64,000 nucleotides of DNA, taken from the NCBI GenBank assembly GCA_946414075.1, contig CAMKNA010000006.1, forward strand, positions 1-64,000, read 5' to 3'. Shown one piece after another: positions 24,274 through 32,716 of the stretch. The notes beneath the pieces were generated by a model, which was not told the DNA's origin, ran no database searches, and saw only the letters and a list, made by a program, of their open reading frames with translations. The position numbers and the translations under genes were made by a program. Source of the stretch: an uncultured Fibrobacter sp. (lineage in GTDB: Bacteria; Fibrobacterota; Fibrobacteria; Fibrobacterales; Fibrobacteraceae). The first letter of the stretch is position 1; every line of letters begins with the position of its first letter.

Positions 24274-24309
24274 AGATCGCTATCCGCGCAGGCGGGGCGG
24301 TCTTTTTTT
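24274..24309 (+). terminator. terminator-like hairpin in leader of second ORF6N gene
   Basis: AGATCGC (24274-24280) pairs with GCGGTCT (24297-24303), with CCGC/GCGG pairing inside, followed by seven T's. It lies between the TTTGTATATT box and the ribosome binding site. It could also end the preceding FISUMP transcript. Confidence 0.75.
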
Positions 24310-24327
24310 ATGCCCAAAGGAGTAAAA

Positions 24328-25272
24328 ATGGCGAAAAAAGGCGAAATTGTAGTGACAAACCCGCTCGTGGAGTCGGGGGTCGAAAAGATGATTCGGGTTA
24401 TCCGTGGCAAGCAGGTCCTACTTGACCGCGATATTGCGACGCTGTATGGCGTTGAAACTAGGGCTATAAATCAGGCTGTAAAACGTAATATTGAACGTTT
24501 TCCAGAGCGGTATTGCTTTCAGTTGGTAAAGGGAGAATTGGAAAACTTGAAATCACAAAATGTGATTTCAAGTTGGGGTGGAGACCGGTTTATGCCCTAT
24601 GTTTTTACTGAACAAGGGTTTGCAATGCTTTCATCCGTTTTGAAAAGTAGAGCCGCTGTGAATGTTTCCATAGCGATTATGGATGCATTCGTCGCCATGC
24701 GGCAGTATTTATACCAGAATGGGGGGATTGTCAATCGTCTTTCTAATGTGGAAGCAAAGGATTTAGAGCAGGATGCCCGCCTTCTTGATCATGACAAAAA
24801 AATAGATTCGATTTTCGAGGCGATGGACCGCGGCGAACTGCAGTCGAAGGGGCTGTATTACAACAACCAGATGTTCGACGCTTATGTGTTCGTGTGCGGG
24901 CTAATCAAGCAGGCGAAAAGGCGGATTGTCCTTGTGGACCGATTCGTGGACGAGAAGGTGTTTGTGATGTTGCTCAAGCGCGGCAAGGGTGTGTCAGCGA
25001 CCATCTACACCTACGACAAAAGCAAGGCACTCAAGGTGGACCTGGCAACTTACAATGCGCAGTATGGCGACTGCCCGCTCAAGGTTCTGCCGAGCTACGG
25101 AATGCACGACCGTTTCCTGTTTATTGACGATACGGCATACCATTTCGGTGCCTCACTGAAAGACTTGGGCACAAACACGTTTTTCTTCACGAAGGAGGAT
25201 TTCACACTAGAAGAGGTGCTGAAGAAGTCGGAAGAAAAACGGAAGGAACTGGAGAGCCTGAAAGGTGGATGA
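24328..25272 (+). CDS. ORF6N domain protein with PLD-like C-terminal domain (second)
   Basis: A 314-aa protein. The N-terminal ORF6N domain is clear: 'VIRGKQVLLDRDIATLYGVE', 'NQAVKRNIERFPERYCFQL', 'SSWGGDRFMPYVFTEQG'. After a linker the C-terminal domain reads 'RRIVLVDRFVDEKVFVMLL', 'GKGVSATIYTY', 'MHDRFLFIDD' and 'YHFGASLKDLG'. This matches the C-termini at 15707 and 41057. I chose ATG 24328 because AAAGGAG lies 6 nt upstream; the track start at 24241 would run through the hairpin. The gene ends 15 nt from the convergent mccA gene. Confidence 0.8.
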   Translation: MAKKGEIVVTNPLVESGVEKMIRVIRGKQVLLDRDIATLYGVETRAINQAVKRNIERFPERYCFQLVKGELENLKSQNVISSWGGDRFMPYVFTEQGFAMLSSVLKSRAAVNVSIAIMDAFVAMRQYLYQNGGIVNRLSNVEAKDLEQDARLLDHDKKIDSIFEAMDRGELQSKGLYYNNQMFDAYVFVCGLIKQAKRRIVLVDRFVDEKVFVMLLKRGKGVSATIYTYDKSKALKVDLATYNAQYGDCPLKVLPSYGMHDRFLFIDDTAYHFGASLKDLGTNTFFFTKEDFTLEEVLKKSEEKRKELESLKGG

Positions 25273-25286
25273 GGTGCTGAAGAAAG

Positions 25287-26198
25287 TTACTCGTACAGCC
25301 CCTTGCTGAAGTAACGGTCGCCGCGGTCGGGGGCTACGAACACGATATTTCCGCGGGCACCTGAGGCGATGAGCTTTTTGGCTGCGGTGAATGCCGCGCC
25401 CGAAGAGGAGCCCGCAAAGATTCCTTCTTTCTGGGCGAGTTCGCGAGAGCCGGTAAAGGCGTCGTCATCGTTGATTTTGATGACCTGATCCACCAGCGAC
25501 ATGTCCATGGTATCGGCGATAAAGTCGTTGCCGATTCCTTCGATGTTGTAGTCGCCATGTTCGCCGCCGCCCATGGTAGAGCCGATGGGGTCTGCCAGCA
25601 CGCCCTTGATGCTTGGGTTGCGTTCCTTGAGAGCCTTGAGAATGCCGCTGTAGGTGCCGCCGCTGCCTGCGCCTGCCACCACATAATCTACATGCCCGTC
25701 TAGGTCTTCATAGATTTCGGGGCCGGTGGTTTCGTAATGGGCGAGGGGGTTGGCCATATTGTGGAACTGCCGAAGCGAAACAGAATCGGGAATCTGTTTC
25801 AAAAGTTCTTCGGCCTTCTTTTCGGCACCGAGCATGCCTTCTTCGCGCGGGGTGTTGATGAGTTCAGCACCGAGAGCACGCAAGAGGGTCTGCTTTTCTT
25901 GGGAGAACTTGGTGGGCACCACGAATATCACGCGGATGCCGCGGTTGAGGGCAGCGAAGGCAATGCCGAGGCCGGTGTTACCTGCAGTCGCTTCGATAAT
26001 GGTTCCGCCCGGTTTGAGCGTGCCCTTTGCGAGGGCGTCGTTCACCATGTAAAGGCCGGTGCGGTCTTTCACGCTACCCGAGGGGTTCCAGAGTTCCAGT
26101 TTGGCAAACAGGTTCACGCCTTCGGGGAGGCCTACATGGGTGAGTTTTACCAGCGGAGTCTTGCCGATTAAAGATTGCATTGATTCGTAATAATGCAT
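25287..26198 (-). CDS. mccA: PLP-dependent cystathionine beta-synthase/cysteine synthase (MccA-like)
   Basis: A 303-aa fold-type II PLP enzyme. The PLP lysine is in 'PSGSVKDRTG' and the phosphate loop is 'GSGGT'. The substrate loop reads 'ATAGNTGLG' rather than the TSGNTG of standard CysK, and the end 'PDRGDRYFSKGLYE' also recalls MccA (YrhA) of Bacillus, which makes cystathionine from homocysteine and an activated serine. It follows the MccB/MetB-like gene by 11 nt on the same strand. Together they would form a reverse transsulfuration route to cysteine, consistent with the cysteine leader peptide upstream. Plain cysteine synthase is the alternative. Confidence 0.8.
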   Translation of the reverse strand: MHYYESMQSLIGKTPLVKLTHVGLPEGVNLFAKLELWNPSGSVKDRTGLYMVNDALAKGTLKPGGTIIEATAGNTGLGIAFAALNRGIRVIFVVPTKFSQEKQTLLRALGAELINTPREEGMLGAEKKAEELLKQIPDSVSLRQFHNMANPLAHYETTGPEIYEDLDGHVDYVVAGAGSGGTYSGILKALKERNPSIKGVLADPIGSTMGGGEHGDYNIEGIGNDFIADTMDMSLVDQVIKINDDDAFTGSRELAQKEGIFAGSSSGAAFTAAKKLIASGARGNIVFVAPDRGDRYFSKGLYE

Positions 26199-26209
26199 GT
26201 TAGGCCTCG

Positions 26210-27367
26210 TTATGCTTTTGCGGCGTTAATGCCGGCGTTCAAATCCAAAATGATGTCATCGACTTTTTCGATACCCACGGACAGGCGGATCAGTCCGTCG
26301 GTAATGCCCACCTTCTCACGGATTTCCTTCGGAATGGAGGCGTGGGTCATGGTGGCCGGATGGCATACGAGGCTTTCGACGCCGCCTAAGCTTTCGGCAA
26401 GCGAAATCAGCTTGAGGCCCTTGAAGAATTTCTTGATGTCATAATCTTCGCGTAGTTCGAACGAAATCATGGCGCCACCGTTCTTGGCCTGTTTCTTGTT
26501 GATTTCGTAACCCTGTGCGGTCGGAAGGCCCGGATAATAAACATGCTTTACAGCCTCGTGGCTCTCTAGGTAGCGGGCGATGCGTTCTGCATTTTCGGTA
26601 TGGCGATCGAGGCGCACGCCAAGAGTCTTGATACCGCGAATCAAGAGGAAGGAATCAAAGGGGCCGAGTACAGCGCCAACAGCGTTCTGCGTGAAGGCGA
26701 GGCGTTCCGCAATTTCTTTGTTGTTGGTCACTGCAAGGCCCGCCACAAGATCGCTATGGCCACCCAGATACTTGGTGGCGCTATGCACAACGATATCGGC
26801 TCCCAGCTCTAGCGGGCGCTGCAGATAGGGAGTCATGAAGGTATTGTCCACAATGGTCAAAATTCCATGTTTCTTGGCAATAGCGGCAACGCCGGCCAAG
26901 TCCGTCACCGTCAGGAGCGGGTTTGCCGGGCTTTCCACAAAGAACGCCTTCACATCGGGAGTCACCTTGGTGTCAAGCGTCGCCAAGTCGGTGGTATCTT
27001 CGATGGAATAGGTAATGCCCAGGTTCTTGAAAACCTTGTCCAGAACGCGGAAGGTTCCGCCGTACACATTGCTGGAAATAATAATCTTGTCGCCCTTGTT
27101 AAACAGGGCAAGTACCGTCGAGGTGGCCGCCATGCCGCTAGCAAAGGCGAAGCCCGCCACACCGCCTTCCAGTTCTGCAATCAGGGCTTCTAGGGCTGCG
27201 CGTGTGGGGTTGCCTGTGCGGGAATATTCCCAGCCGGTATTTTCGCCAAGGCCCGCCTGCTTGTAGGTGGAAGTCTGGTAGATGGGTACGTTGACAGCTC
27301 CCGTGACCTTGTCGCCATCGATGCCGCCGTGAATGAGTTTTGTTTCGATATACTTAGAAGTTGACAT
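26210..27367 (-). CDS. Cys/Met metabolism PLP enzyme (MccB/MetB-like)
   Basis: A 385-aa PLP enzyme of the cystathionine gamma-synthase/lyase family. The PLP lysine is in '[12 protein letters not shown]', and 'QTSTYKQ', 'YSRTGNPT' and '[12 protein letters not shown]' are typical. Gamma-synthase (MetB) and gamma-lyase (MccB) cannot be told apart with certainty by eye. The MccA-like neighbour and the cysteine-codon attenuator upstream favour gamma-lyase, which releases cysteine from cystathionine. I chose ATG 27367 (AAAGGA upstream); the track start at 27436 lies inside the terminator region. Confidence 0.88.
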   Translation of the reverse strand: MSTSKYIETKLIHGGIDGDKVTGAVNVPIYQTSTYKQAGLGENTGWEYSRTGNPTRAALEALIAELEGGVAGFAFASGMAATSTVLALFNKGDKIIISSNVYGGTFRVLDKVFKNLGITYSIEDTTDLATLDTKVTPDVKAFFVESPANPLLTVTDLAGVAAIAKKHGILTIVDNTFMTPYLQRPLELGADIVVHSATKYLGGHSDLVAGLAVTNNKEIAERLAFTQNAVGAVLGPFDSFLLIRGIKTLGVRLDRHTENAERIARYLESHEAVKHVYYPGLPTAQGYEINKKQAKNGGAMISFELREDYDIKKFFKGLKLISLAESLGGVESLVCHPATMTHASIPKEIREKVGITDGLIRLSVGIEKVDDIILDLNAGINAAKA

Positions 27368-27410
27368 TTTGAAATCCTTTAGCGCGTCGCGCTGTCTTAA
27401 AAGTTTGAAT

Positions 27411-27446
27411 AAAAAAATCCCGCTCCGGAGACACAACCGAGCGGGA
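27411..27446 (-). terminator. attenuator terminator before mccB
   Basis: TCCCGCTC (27446-27439) pairs with GAGCGGGA (27425-27418), followed by seven T's (27417-27411). It lies between the cysteine leader peptide and the mccB start. Its left arm can instead pair with GGGCGGG (27486-27480) next to the cysteine codons. Confidence 0.82.
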
Positions 27447-27472
27447 ATCTGTTTTAGATAAAAGCCTAGAAA

Positions 27473-27535
27473 CTAGTCGCCCGCCCGACATCGACAATGA
27501 CACCAACAGCATATGTTTGCAAAGTTTGTAGTCAT
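27473..27535 (-). CDS. cysteine-rich leader peptide (attenuator)
   Basis: A 20-codon ORF too short for the track: MTTNFANICCWCHCRCRAGD, then TAG. Five of eight consecutive residues (9-16) are cysteine. It begins about 38 nt after the predicted transcript start of the mccB-mccA operon. GGGCGGG, starting 2 nt after the last cysteine codon, can pair over 7 bp with CCCGCTC of the downstream terminator. A ribosome stalled early in the cysteine run would leave this antiterminator free; one that reads on to the stop codon would cover it and let the terminator form. This is the classical attenuation layout, here for cysteine. No expression evidence is available. Confidence 0.75.
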   Translation of the reverse strand: MTTNFANICCWCHCRCRAGD

Positions 27536-27579
27536 AATTGTATTTGTTTTTATTGTTTCCTATTATTTCGGTAGGAAAT

Positions 27580-27608
27580 AAGATAGATAATTCTTTTTCC
27601 TTTGTCAT
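27580..27608 (-). promoter_or_regulatory. mccB promoter (ATGACA-17-TATCTT)
   Basis: On the minus strand -35 ATGACA (27608-27603) and -10 TATCTT (27585-27580) are separated by 17 nt, as at metY. An inverted repeat TTTCCTA/TAGGAAA lies just downstream of the -10. The 313-nt gap before mccB is filled by the attenuator, this promoter and the activator site. Confidence 0.7.
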
Positions 27609-27630
27609 CCGGTTTTGCCGTTATTCGGTT

Positions 27631-27669
27631 ATACTATTTTCTTGTAACGGGCTATAGGTTTAAACTATG
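27631..27669 (-). promoter_or_regulatory. MET-box-like palindrome plus second motif, mccB
   Basis: Minus-strand CATAGTTTAAACCTATA (27669-27653), then 13 nt, then AAATAGTAT (27639-27631), then 22 nt to the -35. The metY site has the same two motifs and 13-nt spacing but 11 nt to the -35. Confidence 0.65.
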
Positions 27670-27680
27670 GCGCACATTTT

Positions 27681-28220
27681 CTACAGCGTGCGCTCGAATT
27701 CCGCCAGGAACTTGCGGCCCTGTTCCCATTCACCCAGGTTGCAATCCGAATTGATGTGGCCAAGGGCCCCTGCGTTGAACAGCTTGGCTCCCCACGACTT
27801 GGCAAAGAATTCTGCACGAGCGTAGGTCATATACGGGTCGTTTTCACTACCCACGATGCATGTGGGTACCGGAAGCTTGCCTAAGGGCATGGGGGCAAAG
27901 TTGCTGATGGATTCCACCTCGTCGGTATCGGCGGGGGCTACCAAAAACGCTCCCTTGATGTTTGCGGGAAGTTCGTGCTTTTCCTGTGCCCGCAAGAGCC
28001 AGAATACGGTGGTCACGCTGCCCAGGCTGTGGGAGACCAGAATGGTGTCGCCTTTCAGCTGCTTGATGGTTTCGCCAAGGGTTTCTACCCATTCTTCTTT
28101 TTGCGGTTTGTCCCAGCAACGCTGGTAAACACGGGATGCGTTGGGCAGGCTTTTTGCCCAGAAGGTCTGCCAGTGGCTCGGACCGGAATTATTCAATCCA
28201 GGGACTATCAAATAGTTCAT
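27681..28220 (-). CDS. RBBP9/YdeN-type serine hydrolase
   Basis: A 179-aa small alpha/beta hydrolase beginning 'MNYLIVPGLNNSGPSHWQTF'. The nucleophile is in 'LVSHSLGSV', the acid is probably in 'GSENDPYM' and the histidine in 'GALGHINSD', all typical of the RBBP9/YdeN family. Substrate unknown. The track start at 28364 passes through the terminator of the upstream gene; ATG 28220 fits the family. Confidence 0.88.
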   Translation of the reverse strand: MNYLIVPGLNNSGPSHWQTFWAKSLPNASRVYQRCWDKPQKEEWVETLGETIKQLKGDTILVSHSLGSVTTVFWLLRAQEKHELPANIKGAFLVAPADTDEVESISNFAPMPLGKLPVPTCIVGSENDPYMTYARAEFFAKSWGAKLFNAGALGHINSDCNLGEWEQGRKFLAEFERTL

Positions 28221-28248
28221 GTTGGACCCCTTTTCACAAGTGAAAAAT

Positions 28249-28295
28249 AAAAAAAGGCGCTCCCGAAAAAGGACTTCAAATCTCTCGGGAACGCC
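28249..28295 (-). terminator. intrinsic terminator after the CMD-family gene
   Basis: GGCGTTCCCGA pairs with TCGGGAGCGCC (one G-U) and is followed by seven T's on the minus strand. It lies between the CMD-family gene and the RBBP9-like gene. Confidence 0.85.
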
Positions 28296-28317
28296 AGCTT
28301 GTACGGAGAGTACAAAC

Positions 28318-28875
28318 TTACTTGATGTCTTTTCTCCAGGTGGCGGGCTTGAACTCGCCAACAATGGGGAGCAGACGCTGGTCCACGTCGATTTTCAGTA
28401 CTGAGTTGAAGTTGTTGGTGGCGATCATCTGGGCCGCAAAGCCTACGATGGCCACAATCTCGGAATCGCTGTAGAACTTGCGCAGTTCATCGAAGTAGGA
28501 ATCCGGCACGGCGGTGGGGTCCTTCACGATTTGCCTTGCAAGCTTCACGAGAATCTCTTCGTTCTTCTCGTATTCAAAGCCGTTCGGGTCGATACCAAGA
28601 GCCTTCAGGTCGCTGATGAAGAACAGCGAGCAGAGCTGGCAGCTGTTGGTGGTAGAAACGGCGTGGGCGTACACAGTGGCGGCACGCTGGCCGATGATTT
28701 CCACAAGGCGCCCCCAGCTGGTGTACCAGCCCATGAAAGCGTCAAATGTTGCGTAGTCCTGCAGCAGCGCACGCTTCATGTTGGTAATCTTGCCGGTAGA
28801 GACGAGCTTTTCATAGGCTTCCTTGGCCTTGCCCTGAGCTTCGTCAACAGATTCGATAAATTTTACTCTTGCCAT
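28318..28875 (-). CDS. carboxymuconolactone-decarboxylase/AhpD-like protein
   Basis: A 185-aa helical protein with the redox motif 'CQLCSLFF' in the position of the AhpD CxxC pair, in a peroxidase-related (CMD) family fold. It may act as a thiol-dependent peroxidase or disulfide reductase, useful to an anaerobe exposed to oxygen. I chose ATG 28875 (MARVKF) with GGAG upstream. A hairpin GGTGC/GCACC lies in its leader, and a TATATT box at 28923-28928. Confidence 0.82.
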   Translation of the reverse strand: MARVKFIESVDEAQGKAKEAYEKLVSTGKITNMKRALLQDYATFDAFMGWYTSWGRLVEIIGQRAATVYAHAVSTTNSCQLCSLFFISDLKALGIDPNGFEYEKNEEILVKLARQIVKDPTAVPDSYFDELRKFYSDSEIVAIVGFAAQMIATNNFNSVLKIDVDQRLLPIVGEFKPATWRKDIK

Positions 28876-29024
28876 ATTTTGCACTCTCCGTTGGTGCGAT
28901 TGCACCGTTTTTTGTTGCGCAAAATATAGAAGCGGTTTTTCGCTCTGTCCAATATTTAATTCTTATGCGGAGTTATCAGTTTTTTTTATAGTGTCCGTGG
29001 CTGGCGGGCCCGATTTGGCGCCTT

Positions 29025-29270
29025 TTACGGTTCGCGGCCGAGTACTGCTCGGGCCAGCTGGTCGGCACAGGAGGTAGGCTTGCTGCCGCAGGTGTTGCCC
29101 AGGAGTTTTGCCGCGATATCTTCGGCGCTCATGCCTTCGCAGAGTTTTGCGATGGCCTTCAGGTTGCCGTTGCAACCGCCTGTGAAGCGGATATTGCGGA
29201 TCTTGTCGCCATCACGGGTGAACTGGATGGTGGTGGCGCAAGTGCCTTTTGTCTTGAATGTCTCTTCCAT
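29025..29270 (-). CDS. TSCPD-domain protein (TIGR03905-like)
   Basis: An 81-aa protein with 'GTCATTIQF', 'FTGGCNGNLKAIAKL' and 'GNTCGSKPTSCADQLA', the pattern of small free-standing TSCPD proteins related to the C-terminus of class II ribonucleotide reductase. Four conserved cysteines suggest metal binding or redox activity. Function is not established. GAGGTACC upstream provides a ribosome binding site; TATATT lies 17 nt before the start. Confidence 0.88.
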   Translation of the reverse strand: MEETFKTKGTCATTIQFTRDGDKIRNIRFTGGCNGNLKAIAKLCEGMSAEDIAAKLLGNTCGSKPTSCADQLARAVLGREP

Positions 29271-29311
29271 AAGGTACCTCTGGCCAAAATATAATTTGTA
29301 AATTATGACTC

Positions 29312-32300
29312 ATGAAGTTAAATGCGGTTTTCTTTGCATTTGTTTTGGGGCTTTTGTCTTTGGCCCAGGCAGCGGACACCTTGGAGGTGTTCGTATTGCT
29401 GGTGGATTTTAAGCAGGAAAAGCCCGACAATTCGCTGACGACGGGCGATGGCAGGTTTAATTCCGATACCAAGGTGAACTACAAGCTGGACCCTTCGGGG
29501 GTTCGCGCCAACCCCAACTATTGGCTTAGGCATTTCGAGTTTGTGAACGCTTTTTACCAGGCGGCTAGCGGAGGCAAGCTGGCGGTTCGGGCTCGTGTTT
29601 TCCCGGAAAACTCTCTTTACACCTTGGATAAGCCCATCATGGGTTACAATAGGACGGCCAAGAGCAAGGGTGAAAAGACAGCGGAATATGACGAGGACCG
29701 CAGCAGGCTTTACCTGAACTTCATTTACGATGCGGTGGCCAAGGCCCATTCTTCTAGCGAGTCGCCTTTCAAGGTTCCCCTTTCAAAGAACCCGAATGTG
29801 AAACGCTCCTACATGATTGCCCACGCAGGGGCGAGCCGCCTGCTGGATGGCGGGAGCATGGGCACCCGTAATGCGGATACGCCGGGTGACTTTTTGGACA
29901 TTTATGTGGATAAGGACGCTTGGATGTACCTGATGCCCGATTCGGCGAAGGTGAAGAGCGTGCAACCCGTGATGGGCGTGGGCGAGAACGGCGATACGGT
30001 GACGACGGCCCTTGCTCTGGAAGGTGCAACGGATACCCTGCGCTCTATCATGGTGGTGTCGGAGACGGCATCCCAGGATGGGCTGAATTGGGGTATCAAC
30101 GGAATCATCACGAACCAGGTGGGGCGCGAGCTTGGGCTCCCCAACACCTACGATGTGGTGAAGGGCATTAGCCGCCTGGGTTATTTTGACCTGATGGATT
30201 TTGCGGGTTACAATGCAGGTAATGGATTTTTCCCTGCGTTGCCCGCAGCTTGGGACAGGCTCTATATGGGTTGGGGCACGGTAAAGGAAGTTCGTCCTAC
30301 GGCGGGTCACCCGGTGACGGTGGAGATCGCTGCTGCGGGTAGCGGTCTCGGTACTGAAATCGTGAAAGTCCCCCTGAACGGTAGCGAATACCTGTTGATC
30401 GAGAACCGTCAGCGCAGCTGGAACAAGGATGGTACGGTAGAAGTGGCCCATGTTCGTGATGCCGGTGCCCAGACAGAAACGCAAAAGATTACAGTGCCGG
30501 CGGATAGCATTTCCAAGCTTTTTGAGGATAGCGTTTGTGTGAAGGACAAGTGCAAAGCCAATGCGAAGCAGCTGAGCGGATTTATCTTGGCCCCCAGTTC
30601 CTTTGATGCGGGCCTGCCAGCCAGTGGCATTGCGGTTTGGAAGGTGAACGACTGGTATCTTCGTGAAACGCTGAAGTACGGTATCGCCAACTTCTGGGGC
30701 GGCGATACGCTGCGTGACCACCAGTTCGGAATTTCGCTTGTAGAGTCCGACGGAATCCTCAGCATAGGCAAGTCCTTCAAGAATGCCTTGGGCGAAGATA
30801 CCTATGATTACGGCTCCGGAACAGATTTGTTGCCACACTTGCGCATTCCCGCAAAGGATTCCAAGCAGAAGTTCGATACGGTAAAGACCATTGCCCCTAC
30901 GGGATATGCCAACACCATGACCACCCAGGGTGGCTACACGGGAATCAAGATTACGGTGAATGTTCCCAAGGGTGCTCGCAAGGAAAAAACATCCAACGCC
31001 TTCATGGGCGACAGTGTGCTGAACTTTGCAGCCCCCATTATCAGCGTGACCATCAGCATTGATGACGGCAGTATCGAAGGGAGCAAGTTCCCCCGCGAGA
31101 TTGGCCTAAATTCGGCGGTGCGCGGCGCGGTGTTCGTAGATGACCCGGAACACGATGGGCAAAAGATTATCGTGGTGGGCGCTGAAGATGGAACCCTGCA
31201 GGCCTTCAATGCCCTGGGCGACACGCTGTTCGTGGCGGATACGGTGATAACCAAGAAGTCCCTGACCCGCGACAGTGCGAAGGTCGAAGTGCCGTTGTAC
31301 CGCGTGGGGCCGAGCAATGGAGCGCTGGTGGGCATGGCCAGCGATGGCAAGGATGTTTACAGCCTGCACAGGAACAAGCTGGTAAAGACCCGCTTTGTAG
31401 GCGGCATCCCAATACAAGATGAAATTGCGGTAGATTCCGCTACGGCAGGGCCTGTCGTTCACGATGGAAAAATCTGGATTGCCAGCCGCGAAGGCGTGGT
31501 GACCTACGATGCAGTCAAGTTTGAAAAGAAGTCGACAATAAACGTTCATGAGTCCAATTCGACAGCGTCAAAAATCTATACCGATATGGCTTATTGCAAG
31601 CAAGATGCCGGCAAGGGTATCGAGAGTGTACAGGTGTCTAGCGATGGCGAGCTCTTTACGACACAGGGGTGGATTAAGCTGAACGGAAAATCTGGTGAGA
31701 CATTCCGCATTGCCTGTACCGATATGGATCGGGATGACAAGGTGGATATTATCGCTGTGGGCAGTCGCGGGACCGTTGTGGCTGTGAATTATGATGATGC
31801 CAAAAAGGGCCTGGTGACCCGCTGGACAAAAAGCTACAAGCGTGGCGCCGCAGGCACAAGCGGCCTGAAGGACGAGACTTCGGGTATTGCCATCGGCGAT
31901 ATCAACGGAGACAAGTATCCTGAAATCGTCTTCTTGGGCGACAATCTGGTTTATGCCCTGGACCGTTCGGGCTTGCCTATCGCTGGGTTCCCCGTAAAGA
32001 TTAGCCGCGGGACCCCGATTTATGGATTCTTTAGCGACCCGGTTCTTGTGGATGTAAATGGCGATGCTGACCCTGAAATTCTAGTGCCCAGCAACGATGG
32101 CCTGGTTTATGCCTACACCGGCAAGGGTAAGGCCCTGACTGAAAAAGACGGGTTCCCGCTGGCGGCCGGCAGCTTTGAGTACGTGGAGTCCACAAAGCAG
32201 CTGAAGCCCATGAGCATCTTCGTGACAGATGCCGTTCCCACGGCAAAGTCGGCCGGGCCCGAGATTTACGCTTTGCATCGTGACAAGCTCTCGGCGTTCC

Positions 32301-32716
32301 GCTTGCGGAAGGCCACCACAGGGGCGGCTGAATCTCTGGCGGCCTGGACGCTCCCTGCTGGCGGAAACGAAAGGACGGGATACTTTGACGCTTCAAGGCT
32401 GGGTACACCCGAGGCCTCCAAGCAGAAAGACGAGATCCGAGAATTCTTCGTGTACCCGAACCCCGTGCGGGGTGGAAACGCCAAGGCCCGCTTTGAAATC
32501 GGGAACAGTGCCAAGACGGTCACTCTGGAAATTTACGACATTACGGGCTACTGCGTCTACCAGCAGAAAATGTCTGGGGTAGAGGCGGGTCGGAACCAGT
32601 TCGAGAACTTGGACCTGAAGGCTTTGGGTAGCGATGTCTATACGGTCCGGCTACAGGTGAAGTTCAGTTCCGGCAAGACCAAGCAGAAGCTTTACCGCAT
32701 TGGGGTAGTGAAATGA
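29312..32716 (+). CDS. T9SS-exported M6-like pseudoprotease
   Basis: A 1,134-aa secreted protein. After a signal peptide (FVLGLLSLAQAA) comes an M6 (immune-inhibitor-A-like) metalloprotease region with 'YMIAHAGASRL' and 'NQVGRELGLPNTYD'. In active M6 enzymes the second site reads HExGHxLGLPDxYD, so both zinc histidines and the catalytic glutamate are replaced (N, Q, R). Three FG-GAP/VCBS-like repeats follow (DMDRDDKVDIIAV, DINGDKYPEIVF, DVNGDADPEILV). The last ~85 residues (VYPNPVRGG ... LYRIGVVK) are a type A T9SS sorting domain. It is probably a surface-anchored binding protein. The stop overlaps the next ATG (ATGA). Confidence 0.82.
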   Translation: MKLNAVFFAFVLGLLSLAQAADTLEVFVLLVDFKQEKPDNSLTTGDGRFNSDTKVNYKLDPSGVRANPNYWLRHFEFVNAFYQAASGGKLAVRARVFPENSLYTLDKPIMGYNRTAKSKGEKTAEYDEDRSRLYLNFIYDAVAKAHSSSESPFKVPLSKNPNVKRSYMIAHAGASRLLDGGSMGTRNADTPGDFLDIYVDKDAWMYLMPDSAKVKSVQPVMGVGENGDTVTTALALEGATDTLRSIMVVSETASQDGLNWGINGIITNQVGRELGLPNTYDVVKGISRLGYFDLMDFAGYNAGNGFFPALPAAWDRLYMGWGTVKEVRPTAGHPVTVEIAAAGSGLGTEIVKVPLNGSEYLLIENRQRSWNKDGTVEVAHVRDAGAQTETQKITVPADSISKLFEDSVCVKDKCKANAKQLSGFILAPSSFDAGLPASGIAVWKVNDWYLRETLKYGIANFWGGDTLRDHQFGISLVESDGILSIGKSFKNALGEDTYDYGSGTDLLPHLRIPAKDSKQKFDTVKTIAPTGYANTMTTQGGYTGIKITVNVPKGARKEKTSNAFMGDSVLNFAAPIISVTISIDDGSIEGSKFPREIGLNSAVRGAVFVDDPEHDGQKIIVVGAEDGTLQAFNALGDTLFVADTVITKKSLTRDSAKVEVPLYRVGPSNGALVGMASDGKDVYSLHRNKLVKTRFVGGIPIQDEIAVDSATAGPVVHDGKIWIASREGVVTYDAVKFEKKSTINVHESNSTASKIYTDMAYCKQDAGKGIESVQVSSDGELFTTQGWIKLNGKSGETFRIACTDMDRDDKVDIIAVGSRGTVVAVNYDDAKKGLVTRWTKSYKRGAAGTSGLKDETSGIAIGDINGDKYPEIVFLGDNLVYALDRSGLPIAGFPVKISRGTPIYGFFSDPVLVDVNGDADPEILVPSNDGLVYAYTGKGKALTEKDGFPLAAGSFEYVESTKQLKPMSIFVTDAVPTAKSAGPEIYALHRDKLSAFRLRKATTGAAESLAAWTLPAGGNERTGYFDASRLGTPEASKQKDEIREFFVYPNPVRGGNAKARFEIGNSAKTVTLEIYDITGYCVYQQKMSGVEAGRNQFENLDLKALGSDVYTVRLQVKFSSGKTKQKLYRIGVVK

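Noticed and set aside
24233-24309. Hairpin 24274-24309 as only the terminator of the FISUMP gene
   Set aside because: Possible, but a TTTGTATATT box lies between that gene and the hairpin and the same layout occurs at two genes with divergent neighbours, so I report it as a leader element with this caveat.
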